Below are positions 55,533-63,771 of a stretch of DNA of 64,000 nucleotides, piece by piece. Numbering within the stretch: position 1 is the first letter of the stretch; every line of letters begins with the position of its first letter. The stretch is from JAIBJN01 sp963811635 (lineage in GTDB: Bacteria > Actinomycetota > Thermoleophilia > Gaiellales > Gaiellaceae): positions 17,767 through 81,766 of the forward strand of contig CAWESB010000026.1 in assembly GCA_963811635.1 (NCBI GenBank), written 5' to 3'. The notes below the pieces were generated by a model. The model saw only the letters and a list, made by a program, of their open reading frames with translations, made no database searches and was not told the DNA's origin. The translations under genes were made by a program, and so were the position numbers.

Positions 55533-56708
55533 GTGGCGTCGAAAGACAAGCCCTACAGGGTCTATCGCGGCGGGAGGGCCAAAGGCCCGGTCCCGACCGA
55601 GTCGAGGAAGGGGCGGGAGCCCGCCCCTCGCGGTGGCGACGGCCGGGACGCCTACTCGCGCCCGAAGCCGACGCGCCAGCGTCGCCGGCGGCGCTGGCTC
55701 CGCATCGGGCTCGTGATCATCCTCGTCGTCGCTCTGGCGGTCGCGGTCTGGGGCCTGCTGGGCTACCTCGCCTTCCGCAGCGGCGTGAAGGAGGCCAACG
55801 AGCGCCTCGACTCGCGGGCATACGCGGCGCTCGCGCCGCAGGACGGGCTCATCCTCCGGAACCCGTCGACGATCCTCGTCCTCGGCACCGACGAGGGCCC
55901 GAACCGGACCGGCCCCTTCCGCTCGGACGCGATCATGATCGTGCGCACGGACCCCGACCAGCACCGCATCGCGCTCCTCTCGATCCCGCGCGACCTGCGG
56001 GTCGACATTCCCGGCCGTGGGCCGGACAAGGTCAACGCGGCGTACGCCTACGGCGGGCCGACGCTTGCAATCCGTACCGTCCAGGCGCTGACGGGCATCC
56101 CGCTGAACCACGTCGTCGTCGTCAACTTCTCCAAGTTCAAGGACGTGATCGACACTCTCGGCGGCGTCACGATCGATGTGCCCAAGCCGATCCTCTCGAA
56201 CAAGTTCGACTGCCCGTTCGCCACGCAGGCCGAGTGCGACCGCTGGCCGGGCTGGCGCTTCCGCAAGGGCGTGCACGAGATGGATGGCCGCCGGGCGCTG
56301 ATCTACTCGCGCGTCCGGATCAACCAGCTCGACCCCTCCGAGAACGACATCACCCGCGGCGAGCGCCAGCAGGCCGTCGTCGAGGCGATGGCGGACGAGA
56401 TCACGAGCTTCGGCACGTTTCTGCGCATGCCGTTCATCGGAGACGAGCTGGTCGCGCCGCTCTCGACCGACCTCTCGGCCAACCAGTTCCTCCAGCTCGG
56501 CTGGGTCAAGCGGCGGACGCCGGCGAGCGGCCTCCTGCGGTGCCGGTTGGGCGGCCAGGTGGCCGACATCGACGGGCAGTCGTTCATCATCGGGAGCGAG
56601 GACAACGCGTCGATCATCGCGATGGTCGAGGGCAAGGCGGCGCCGCAGCGTCCGCGTCCGGGGGACAGCCTCTTCGGCCCAGGGTGCCGCGTCGGCCCGG
56701 CTCGGTAG
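55533..56708 (+). CDS. LytR-CpsA-Psr (LCP) family cell-wall glycopolymer ligase
   Basis: 391 residues. A basic cytoplasmic N-terminus (~65 residues), one membrane helix, then the LCP domain: LVLGTDEGPNRTGPFRSDAI, SIPRDLRVDIPG, NAAYAYGGPTLAIRTVQALTG, VVVNFSKFKDVIDTLGGV and RQQAVVEAMAD. These enzymes transfer undecaprenyl-linked polymers onto peptidoglycan, with catalytic Arg/Asp residues in these blocks. GTG start eight bases after GATACT. Confidence 0.93.
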   Translation: MASKDKPYRVYRGGRAKGPVPTESRKGREPAPRGGDGRDAYSRPKPTRQRRRRRWLRIGLVIILVVALAVAVWGLLGYLAFRSGVKEANERLDSRAYAALAPQDGLILRNPSTILVLGTDEGPNRTGPFRSDAIMIVRTDPDQHRIALLSIPRDLRVDIPGRGPDKVNAAYAYGGPTLAIRTVQALTGIPLNHVVVVNFSKFKDVIDTLGGVTIDVPKPILSNKFDCPFATQAECDRWPGWRFRKGVHEMDGRRALIYSRVRINQLDPSENDITRGERQQAVVEAMADEITSFGTFLRMPFIGDELVAPLSTDLSANQFLQLGWVKRRTPASGLLRCRLGGQVADIDGQSFIIGSEDNASIIAMVEGKAAPQRPRPGDSLFGPGCRVGPAR

Positions 56709-56729
56709 AGCCGACCTATGCAGGCTCGA

Positions 56730-57014
56730 TCAGGACTCGGCGGCCTTGGACTCGGCCTTGTCGGGCTTCTTGTCCGACTTCTTCTCGCCCGAGTCGCCGC
56801 CGCCGTCTCCGTCCTGGGAAGCGGGACGCCGGTTTCCGCGGCCGTAGTCGGTCGAGTAGAACCCGGAGCCCTTGAAGTGGATCGCGGCCGGGTACAAGAC
56901 CTTCGTGACCGGCCCCTCGCCACAGATCTCGCACACTTCCGCAGGAGGGTCCGACATGCGCTGGAACACCTCGAAAGTGTGGCCGTTCGGGCAGCGATAT
57001 TCGTAGATGGGCAT
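56730..57014 (-). CDS. FmdB-family zinc-ribbon protein
   Basis: 94 residues. Starts PIYEYRCPNGHTFEVFQRM as in FmdB regulators, with CEICGEG as the second knuckle and SGFYSTDYGRGN after it. The first knuckle is CPNGH rather than CxxC, so a His may replace one Cys. The tail is Lys/Asp/Ser-rich and probably disordered. FmdB proteins are putative regulators with no firm function. Confidence 0.9.
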   Translation of the reverse strand: MPIYEYRCPNGHTFEVFQRMSDPPAEVCEICGEGPVTKVLYPAAIHFKGSGFYSTDYGRGNRRPASQDGDGGGDSGEKKSDKKPDKAESKAAES

Positions 57015-57043
57015 TGGAGAAAGGCCGCGCCTTGCAGGGGGAG

Positions 57044-58693
57044 ATGCTAGCAGGGGGACCGGGGGCTACCGGCACTCGCGAGGAGGGAGTGCCAGCGCCC
57101 GCAGAGGGCCGACGAGGCGCGCTCGCGGCCGACGGCTACACGCTCGGAGTCGGGGCAATTGCGGTCGCTCTCGGCGCGTTTTTGGTCCTCCGCATTCACG
57201 CGCTGCCGCCGCACGAGGACGAGACGCTCGCGTTCTTCGTCAGCCACGGCTCGTTCGGACAGATGTTCCAGATCGTGCTCGGAGAGCGGGGCGGCGCCCC
57301 GCTCCACTACCTGCTGGCCTACCTCGCCGGGCTTGTGGATCCGGGCCTCACGAGCCTGCGGCTCCTCTCCGTCGGCTTCGCCGTCGCGAGCGTCCCGGTG
57401 ATGGCTGCGCTGGTCGCGCGCCTGACCGACCGCCGGACGGCGCTGCTCGCGACGCTCGCCGCCTCATTCAGCTGGACGATGCTCTACCACGGCATCTACG
57501 GGCGCATGTACAGCCTGTTCCTCTTCACCGCGACGCTCTCGCTGCTGCTGCTCTTGCGCGCGCTCGAGCGCAACAGCCGGGGGCGCTGGGCGGCGTGGGC
57601 CGCGGCGACCCTCGCCCTGCTCGCCACGCAGCCCTACGGCGTGCTCGTCCTCGTTGCCGAGGCCGCGTACGTCGCCGTGCTCCGCATCCGGCGGCCGCTC
57701 CCGCTTCGCTCGGCGCTGATCGCGCTCGCCGCGGTGCTCGTCCTCGCAGGGCCGCTCTGGCGGACGTACGCGCTGCTCGCGTCCCGCTTCGAGGTCGGAC
57801 TCGGGGAGCGAAGCTCCGAGCTCGGCTCGCCGCTCGACGTCGTCGACTACCTCTGGGACGTCTTCGGCGACTTCACAGCGGGGGCCCCGCTCGTCTCGGT
57901 GCCGATCGCGCTCGTAGCGGGGCTCGGCCTGGTCGTGATCTCGCGCACCCGGCCGGAGTCGACGCTCCTCGTCGGCGCGGTCGTGCTCGTCCCGACGCTC
58001 GCGCTCGTTGCAGCCGGCTCCGGCCCCGGCGTCTCGCTCGAGACGCGGCACCTCATCTTCCTCCTCCCCTTCGCGGGCATGGCGATCGCGGCCGGGCTGC
58101 TGCGCCTCGGCGCGGCGGCCGGCCGGGCGGGCCCGGGGGTCATCGCGGCCCTCGTCGGGTTCCTGCTCGCGTCGCAGCTCGCCTGGGGGCTCGACCGGAC
58201 GCGCTGGCTCTACACCGGCGAGCCGGACGAGCGCGCTCGCGCCCGGGAGGAGGCGGCCGACTGGCTGGCCGCGCACGGCCACGCCGATGACGTCCTCTTC
58301 GGCTACGAGCCCACTTACCTCGACGCCTGGGAGCACGGCGCGCCGTTCGGCGAGATCTTCGTCCCACGCGCCGACGCGAAGCTGGCGCTCGAGGCGCTCG
58401 AGGACGCGGGCGAGCCTCTCGGGAACGGGGTCTGGGTCCTCGACGCGTCCGACTTCGTCGACCAGGACAGGGCGGTACTCACGATCCCCGACGCCTCGCC
58501 GGGAGACGAGTTCGAGACCGTCGCCTTCGGGCCGTTCCTCGTCATCCGCACGCGCGAGCCGACCGAGACGCCGGAAGGGTTCCTGGAGGCGACCTTGGCC
58601 GTCCAGGAGCTGAGCGCCCAGCTCGGCGTCGGCGACGCCGCCCGCAACGCGCAGACCGCCGCCGAGGCGCTCGAGCGGCTTCGCGGCGGCTAG
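57044..58693 (+). CDS. Integral membrane glycosyltransferase, GT39/GT-C-like
   Basis: 549 residues with about eleven membrane segments in the first ~400. The first extracytoplasmic loop has HALPPHEDETLAF, where acidic residues serve as the catalytic base in GT-C mannosyltransferases, and YHGIYGRMYSLFLFTATL is typical of the group. A soluble ~150-residue C-terminal domain follows. It probably glycosylates a lipid or protein using a polyprenyl-phosphate sugar. The frame opens at TTG 57014; ATG 57044 with AGGGGGAG upstream is preferred, but the start is uncertain. Confidence 0.78.
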   Translation: MLAGGPGATGTREEGVPAPAEGRRGALAADGYTLGVGAIAVALGAFLVLRIHALPPHEDETLAFFVSHGSFGQMFQIVLGERGGAPLHYLLAYLAGLVDPGLTSLRLLSVGFAVASVPVMAALVARLTDRRTALLATLAASFSWTMLYHGIYGRMYSLFLFTATLSLLLLLRALERNSRGRWAAWAAATLALLATQPYGVLVLVAEAAYVAVLRIRRPLPLRSALIALAAVLVLAGPLWRTYALLASRFEVGLGERSSELGSPLDVVDYLWDVFGDFTAGAPLVSVPIALVAGLGLVVISRTRPESTLLVGAVVLVPTLALVAAGSGPGVSLETRHLIFLLPFAGMAIAAGLLRLGAAAGRAGPGVIAALVGFLLASQLAWGLDRTRWLYTGEPDERARAREEAADWLAAHGHADDVLFGYEPTYLDAWEHGAPFGEIFVPRADAKLALEALEDAGEPLGNGVWVLDASDFVDQDRAVLTIPDASPGDEFETVAFGPFLVIRTREPTETPEGFLEATLAVQELSAQLGVGDAARNAQTAAEALERLRGG

Positions 58694-58896
58694 CGCGACC
58701 GCTCGCCGCGCGCCTCGCGCTCGACGAGCTCCCGGTAGCACGGCGCCTCCTCGAACGCTGCCAGGCCCTTCGCGGTCTCCCGCGCCCGCGGACGGGAGCG
58801 CACCTTCATCCGCCCGGCTGCCGCGAGGCCCGCGACGCTCCCGACGAGCCCGCCCAGGAGGAAGGGCCGAAGCCGTCTGCGTCGGTCGCCGTCCAC
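58690..58896 (-). CDS. Small protein with one hydrophobic segment
   Basis: 68 residues: basic start (GDRRRRLRPFL), a hydrophobic stretch (LGGLVGSVAGLAAAG), then a charged helix (REARGERSR end). GTG seven bases after a TACAAT -10 box. Converges on the glycosyltransferase gene with a four-base overlap. No family recognised. Confidence 0.5.
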   Translation of the reverse strand: MDGDRRRRLRPFLLGGLVGSVAGLAAAGRMKVRSRPRARETAKGLAAFEEAPCYRELVEREARGERSR

Positions 58897-58901
58897 GGCA
58901 C

Positions 58902-58913
58902 CGATTGTAGGGT
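58902..58913. promoter_or_regulatory. Interlocked divergent promoter for the small gene and psuK
   Basis: Top TAGGGT (58908-58913), seven bases before the GTG at 58921. Bottom TACAAT (58909-58904), seven bases before the GTG at 58896. The module shares CCGATTGTAGG with the one at 1465-1476. Confidence 0.5.
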
Positions 58914-58920
58914 GCGCGGC

Positions 58921-59721
58921 GTGATCTGCACGCTCGGGGACCTCCTGCTGGACGTCATCGTGCGCCTGGACGGCCCGATCGCGGAGGATACGGACACCTA
59001 TGGACGCACGCGGGTCGGCGCAGGAGGCCAGGCTGCGAACGTGGCCGCATGGGCAGTGGCGCTCGGCGGCCGCTCCCGATTCCTCGGCAAGCGGGCGGCC
59101 GACCCCGCCGGGAGGATCCTGGCCCTGGAGCTGCAGGAGCGCGGCGTCGAGCTGGCGGGGCCCGAGGTCGAGGCCGGAACCGGGACCGTCGTCTCGGTCG
59201 CCACGCCGGACGGCGCGCGGACGATGCTGAGCGACCGCGGCGTCTCGACCGACTTCGCCCCCGACGAGCTCGACGACGGCTGGCTCGACGACTGCGAGTG
59301 GCTGCACGTCCCCGGCTACAGCCTCGTGGTCTCGCCGCTGCGGGAGACGGCGCTCGCGGCCGCAGCCATCACCCCGCAGGTGAGCGTCGACCTCTCGTCC
59401 ACTGCCGCGATCGAAGAGGCGGGGCTCGACCGTTTCCGTGCAACGCTGGACACGCTGGCCCCGCGCGTCGTCTTTGCGAACGAGGCCGAGGCACGCCTGG
59501 TCGGCCAGATCGAGGCCGAGCGAGTCGTCGTCAAGCGAGGCGCCGAGGGCTGCGTCGTCCTCGACGCCGACGGCAGCGTGGAGCTTCCCGCGGTCGAGGC
59601 CGAGGTCGTCGACTCGACCGGCGCCGGAGACGCGTTCGCGGCAGGCTTCCTCCTCGGCGGACCCGACCTCGGGCTCGACGCCGCCGCCCGCTGCGTCGCC
59701 AAGATGGGAGCGATGCCCTGA
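58921..59721 (+). CDS. psuK: PfkB-family kinase, probable pseudouridine kinase
   Basis: 266 residues. Ribokinase fold with RVGAGGQAANVAAWAVALGG near the N-terminus and the catalytic DSTGAGDAFAAGFLLG at the C-terminus. Overlap of its stop with the psuG start (TGATG) and the family pair make pseudouridine the likely substrate: pseudouridine to pseudouridine 5'-phosphate. The GTG at 58921 was chosen over 58912 because the TAGGGT box overlaps the earlier codon. Confidence 0.85.
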   Translation: MICTLGDLLLDVIVRLDGPIAEDTDTYGRTRVGAGGQAANVAAWAVALGGRSRFLGKRAADPAGRILALELQERGVELAGPEVEAGTGTVVSVATPDGARTMLSDRGVSTDFAPDELDDGWLDDCEWLHVPGYSLVVSPLRETALAAAAITPQVSVDLSSTAAIEEAGLDRFRATLDTLAPRVVFANEAEARLVGQIEAERVVVKRGAEGCVVLDADGSVELPAVEAEVVDSTGAGDAFAAGFLLGGPDLGLDAAARCVAKMGAMP

Positions 59722-60620
59722 TGGCCGACCTCATTCGCATCCACCCGGAGGTTCGCGCGGCGCTCGAAGCCCGCAGGCCCGTCGTTGCCCTCGAGACGAC
59801 GCTCGTCTCCCACGGCTTTCCGAGCGGCGAGGGCGCGCTCGTGGCCACCGAGGCCGAGCGGCGGGTGCGGGCGGCCTGGGCTGTGCCCGCGACGATCGGC
59901 GTCGTCGACGGCGTCATCCAGGTCGGGCTCACCGAGGAGCAGCTACAGCGCTTCGGAGACTCCCCGGACGCCCGCAAGGTGGGGCCGAGGGATCTGGCGG
60001 CATGCGCGGCGCAGGGCGCCCTCGGCGCGACGACCGCGGGCGGGACGCTTGCCGTGTGCCGTGCGGTCGGAATCGGCTTCCTCGGCACCGGCGGCCTCGG
60101 CGGCGTCCACCGCGGCTGGGCCGAGCGCCTGGACATCTCTGCCGACCTCGGCGAGCTCGCGCGCACGGAGGCCCTCGTCGTCGCCTCAGGCGCCAAGTCG
60201 ATCCTGGACGTGCAGGCGACCTCCGAGCTGCTGGAGACGATCGGCGTTCCCGTCCTCGGCTGGCGGACGGACACGATGCCGCTCTTCTACGCCCGCGAGG
60301 GCGGCCCGCCCGTCTCGGCGCGCGTCCTCACCGTCGAGGAGGTGGCGCAGATCGCCCAGTTCCACTGGCGCCTCGGCCGGCACTCGGCGCTCCTGCTCGC
60401 GCGGCCGCCCGACGAGAGCCTCGACGTCGAGCCGCTGATCCAGGAGGGCGTCGCCGAGGCGGAGCGCCAGGGCGTGCGCGGCCAGGAGGTGACGCCGTTC
60501 GTCCTCGCATACGTCCACGAGGCGAGCAAGGGCGAGACCGTCGAGGTGAACAAGAAGCTGATCGTCGAGAACGCCGCGCTCGCCGCCGAGGCGGCGGTGG
60601 CGTACGCACGCCTCCAGTGA
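59721..60620 (+). CDS. psuG: Pseudouridine-5'-phosphate glycosidase
   Basis: 299 residues. Cleaves the C-C glycosidic bond of pseudouridine 5'-phosphate to uracil and ribose 5-phosphate. Family blocks: VVALETTLVSHGFPSGEGA, TIGVVDGVIQVGLT, GTGGLGGVHRGW, VVASGAKSILDVQATSE with the catalytic Lys, and NKKLIVENAALAAE. Forms a two-gene salvage operon with psuK; no dedicated transporter is adjacent. Confidence 0.94.
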   Translation: MADLIRIHPEVRAALEARRPVVALETTLVSHGFPSGEGALVATEAERRVRAAWAVPATIGVVDGVIQVGLTEEQLQRFGDSPDARKVGPRDLAACAAQGALGATTAGGTLAVCRAVGIGFLGTGGLGGVHRGWAERLDISADLGELARTEALVVASGAKSILDVQATSELLETIGVPVLGWRTDTMPLFYAREGGPPVSARVLTVEEVAQIAQFHWRLGRHSALLLARPPDESLDVEPLIQEGVAEAERQGVRGQEVTPFVLAYVHEASKGETVEVNKKLIVENAALAAEAAVAYARLQ

Positions 60621-60621
60621 G

Positions 60622-62025
60622 CTAGGAGGAGAGCGCGGCCTCCCAGGGGCCGAGCACGAGGTCGCCCAACGTGCGCTGCTCGTCGGTGAGGTTCACGGCG
60701 GCCGTCGTCTCGGCCCCGCGCCGCCAGGCCCAGACGCCGGCCGGGGCCGGCAGCGTCTCGTAGTCGCCCGTGCGTAGGTCCTCGGATCCCCGCCGACGCG
60801 CGATCAGCTCGCGCGTCAGCGAGAGCGGCGAGCCGGGATCCTCGCGCTGCTCCGCGACGAGGCTCCAGGGCATCGGCGCCCGCTGCGGATCGCGGCCGGC
60901 GGGGTCGCGCGCAGCACCCGGGGCGACTGCGACGTCGCCGAGGCCGAGCTCGTCGCCGTAGTAGAGCGTCGGCGTGCCGCGGAGCCCGAAGAGGATGTGC
61001 AGCGCGGCCCGCACCTTCCTCGGATCGCCGCCTGCCCAGCGCGAGCCGTACCGCGCGATGTCGTGGTTCCCCAGCGTCCAGAGCGGCCAGGCGGCGGCGG
61101 GGAGCGACCGTTCCGAGGTCTCCACGACGCCGCGGAGCTCGTCCGCGCGGAACGCGGCGTGCGGGAATCCGAGGTTGAAGGTCATGTGCAGCGCGTCTTG
61201 CCCGTGTCCGTAGAACGACGCAATGTGCCGTGAGTCGATCGTGCCCTCGCCGACGAGAAGGCGCGGCGGCTCCTGCGCGTCGGCGACCGCCCGCCAGCGG
61301 CGCAGGACGTCCAGCAACTCCGGGCGCATGAAGTTCCACTCCAGCCGCTGCCCGTGGCGTTGCACGTACCAGGGATCGGACGCCGCGAGCGGTGGATTGT
61401 CGCGGAGGAGCGCGTCCTTGATCACGACCTGGGGCACGTCGATGCGAAAGCCCGCGATCCCGCGTGCGAACCAGAAGCGGAGGATCTCGTCGACGGCCGC
61501 CCGCACGTCGTCGTTCCACCAGTTCAGGTCGGGCTGCTCGGGCAAGAACTGGTGCAGGTAGTACTGGCCCGTCGCCGCGTCGAGCGTCCACGCCGGTCCG
61601 CCGAAGAACGAGAGCCAGTTGTTCGGGGGCGACCCGCCGGGCTCCGGGTCCGCCCAGACGTACCAGTCGCGGCGGGGCGCATCCCTGGAGGCCCGCGCCT
61701 CCAGGAACCACGGGTGTCGGTCGCTGGTGTGGTTCGGGACGAGATCGAGGAGGACGTGGATCCCGTACTCGCCCGCGGCGGCGACCAGCGCGTCGAGGTC
61801 GGCGAGCGTTCCCAGGTCCGGGTGGACGTCGACGTAGTCGGAGACGTCGTAGCCCCAGTCCGCGTTCGGCGACGGCATGATCGGGTTGAGCCAGATCCCG
61901 TCGACGCCGAGCCACGCGAGATAGTCGAGCCGGTCGGCGAGGCCAGGCAGGTCGCCCGCGAACGAGCGCGGGTACACCTGGTAGAGGACGCCCTCGCGCC
62001 ACCACGCCCTCGGTGGCGGGATCAC
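60622..62025 (-). CDS. GH13 alpha-glucosidase/oligo-1,6-glucosidase-like enzyme
   Basis: 467 residues, shorter than typical 530-560. Catalytic barrel regions: DGIWLNPIMPSPNADWGYDV, LLDLVPNHTSDRHPWF, GIAGFRIDVPQ (nucleophile Asp), LLVGEGTID (acid/base Glu), and TLGNHDIARYG (transition-state Asp). No signal peptide, so it cleaves imported oligosaccharides inside the cell. The GTG start overlaps the upstream small ORF (GTGA). Confidence 0.9.
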   Translation of the reverse strand: MIPPPRAWWREGVLYQVYPRSFAGDLPGLADRLDYLAWLGVDGIWLNPIMPSPNADWGYDVSDYVDVHPDLGTLADLDALVAAAGEYGIHVLLDLVPNHTSDRHPWFLEARASRDAPRRDWYVWADPEPGGSPPNNWLSFFGGPAWTLDAATGQYYLHQFLPEQPDLNWWNDDVRAAVDEILRFWFARGIAGFRIDVPQVVIKDALLRDNPPLAASDPWYVQRHGQRLEWNFMRPELLDVLRRWRAVADAQEPPRLLVGEGTIDSRHIASFYGHGQDALHMTFNLGFPHAAFRADELRGVVETSERSLPAAAWPLWTLGNHDIARYGSRWAGGDPRKVRAALHILFGLRGTPTLYYGDELGLGDVAVAPGAARDPAGRDPQRAPMPWSLVAEQREDPGSPLSLTRELIARRRGSEDLRTGDYETLPAPAGVWAWRRGAETTAAVNLTDEQRTLGDLVLGPWEAALSS

Positions 62026-62243
62026 TCGTCGATGCGCTCGATCGCGACGATGTCGTCCGCTTCGAAGCTCTCCCGGCCGGCCTCGCCCCAGCCGACGACG
62101 TCCCCGCTCGGGAGCACCGCCACCGGCCCGATCACGCGGCCGTCGCGCAGGAGCAGGCGCGTCTGGTGGGCGCCCCAGGCGTCCTGCGGCCAGGACGCGA
62201 CCTCGGCCGCGAGCCAGTCCGGCAGCCGGGCTGGTTCGTCCAT
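62022..62243 (-). CDS. Small hypothetical protein
   Basis: 73 residues, soluble, with two short beta-rich blocks (TRLLLRDGRVIGPVAVLPSG, GRESFEADDIVAIERID). It is coupled to the GH13 gene by a four-base overlap and abuts the GYD gene. No family recognised. Confidence 0.55.
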   Translation of the reverse strand: MDEPARLPDWLAAEVASWPQDAWGAHQTRLLLRDGRVIGPVAVLPSGDVVGWGEAGRESFEADDIVAIERIDE

Positions 62244-62531
62244 CTAACCGCCGAGCAGCTTGATGAGGTCGTCGACCTCGAGCATCTCGTAGGACTGCGT
62301 GTGGACGCTCCCGCGCGCACCGAGCGAGATCGAGACCTCGGCGATCACAGACGAGCTCTCGGCCTCGACGATGTTCACGAAGTCGTACGGGCCGAGGACG
62401 AACCACTGGTGGAGGACCTTGGCGCCCAGCTCCTCGACGTCCTTGTTCACCTCTCGCAGGCGATCGGGGTTCGCACGGAGCGTCTGCAGGCCCTGCTCGC
62501 TCAGCGTCGACAGCATCAGGTACTTGGGCAT
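62244..62531 (-). CDS. GYD domain protein
   Basis: 95 residues with the family motif WFVLGPYDFVNIVEAES in a ferredoxin-like fold. Function unknown; some relatives bind small molecules as multimers. ATG preceded by GGGAGGGGAG. Probably co-transcribed with the membrane protein upstream and the two genes downstream. Confidence 0.82.
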   Translation of the reverse strand: MPKYLMLSTLSEQGLQTLRANPDRLREVNKDVEELGAKVLHQWFVLGPYDFVNIVEAESSSVIAEVSISLGARGSVHTQSYEMLEVDDLIKLLGG

Positions 62532-62540
62532 CTCCCCTCC

Positions 62541-63227
62541 CTAGGCGGCTTCGGGAGGCGAGGATACAGCGGCCCGCGCCCGCTGCTCGAAATAGAGGAT
62601 GGAAAGACCCAGGAAGAAGAAGGGCGCGAGGACGACCTGGACGAGCGCCGCCGCGATCACCTCGCCGTTGTCGGCGAACCCGACGAGCGCGACGCCGAGG
62701 ACGATCCCGATCAGCAGGTAGATCATCAGCAGCGCCGCGATCACGCCGAGCGCGTGCAGGTATTCCGCGCGGGCGAGCCGGATCGAGCGCAGGAGCGAAT
62801 AGGCGATCCGATCGAAGGGATTCGTCACCTCGGGGTCGCGCTCGAGCATGGCGACCGGAATCGAGAAGCCCACGAGCGCAAGCCAGAGCGCGCCGATCAC
62901 GAGCAGGAAGAGGTACTGGAGTGCGATCACCGCCGGAACCGCAACGACGAACGTCAGGACGACGAGCGTGGGCGTGCGAAGCCCGACCTGGGCCCATGCC
63001 TCCATGAAGGTGTCGCCCGAGACGAGCCGCGCGGCCGCCCCGTAGATGATCGCAAAAGCCACGGCCAAGACGAGCGCATCGAGCAGGTCCGGGGTCGCCC
63101 GGGTGAGCAGGAAGGCCCCGCCCTCGACGAGGCCGAGCCCGATCGCCGCCCTGGGGCGGGCCGAGTAGATGCGCACGGTCTCGGAGAGCAGCTCGCCGAG
63201 CATGAGCGGGCGGTCGGGGGGCGACAC
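62541..63227 (-). CDS. Six-helix membrane protein, unknown function
   Basis: 228 residues with about five or six hydrophobic segments; N-terminal GELLSETVRIYSARP resembles glycerophosphoryl-phosphodiesterase-linked or DUF-type membrane proteins that begin with such an amphipathic helix. No catalytic motif. GTG nine bases after a TAGAGT box; the ATG eight codons in is an alternative. Confidence 0.62.
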   Translation of the reverse strand: MSPPDRPLMLGELLSETVRIYSARPRAAIGLGLVEGGAFLLTRATPDLLDALVLAVAFAIIYGAAARLVSGDTFMEAWAQVGLRTPTLVVLTFVVAVPAVIALQYLFLLVIGALWLALVGFSIPVAMLERDPEVTNPFDRIAYSLLRSIRLARAEYLHALGVIAALLMIYLLIGIVLGVALVGFADNGEVIAAALVQVVLAPFFFLGLSILYFEQRARAAVSSPPEAA

Positions 63228-63392
63228 GGTCGCCGAACTCTAGATACCTGTTCGGGAGTGGACGCGTTCGTCGGAGGCCGGCGCTCTCTTCCGTCTCCGC
63301 CGACTACGGGCCGCCGATCGAGCGCTACAGTCGCTTCGCGAACGACCCCAAGAGCGTCTGCTTCGAGAAGCGGCTCGGGTAGGGTCCCGCTC

Positions 63393-63767
63393 GTGGGCTA
63401 CACGGTCTTCCAGGCGGACGAGCTGCGCTTCGAGCCCCGGGCGGAGAACGACCCGCGCTCGCTCGCCTCGCTCTCGGATGCGCTCTCCGCGTCCCGCGCG
63501 AACGTCTGGCGCTATCCGCCGGGCGCGCAGGGCAAGCGCCACCGCGACCTCGGCCAGGAGGAAGTCTTCGTCGTCCTCGAGGGGACGCTGACGATCGACC
63601 TGGGCGAGCCGCCGGAGCGACACGAGATCTCGCGCGGCGGCGCCGTCGTCGTCGAGCGCGGGACGATCCTCCAGCTCCGCAACGCCGGCGACGAGGAGGT
63701 CGTCCTCTTCATCTACGGCGCCCCGCCGGAGACCGGCAAGTCCGAGTTCTTCGACCCGCTCCCTTAG
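63393..63767 (+). CDS. Cupin-domain protein
   Basis: 124 residues. A single conserved-barrel domain: RYPPGAQGKRHRDLGQEEVF gives the first metal-binding motif (His and Glu), and VVVERGTILQLRNAGDEEVV the second, though its His is not obvious. Ligand unknown. GTG seven bases after a TAGGGT -10 box (63380-63385), so likely leaderless. Confidence 0.82.
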   Translation: MGYTVFQADELRFEPRAENDPRSLASLSDALSASRANVWRYPPGAQGKRHRDLGQEEVFVVLEGTLTIDLGEPPERHEISRGGAVVVERGTILQLRNAGDEEVVLFIYGAPPETGKSEFFDPLP

Positions 63768-63771
63768 AGCG

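Noticed and set aside
63228..63382. Frame ending SADYGPPIERYSRFANDPK before the cupin gene
   Set aside because: Protein-like at its end but without any start codon, and its stop lies in the cupin -10 box; kept as unexplained intergenic sequence.
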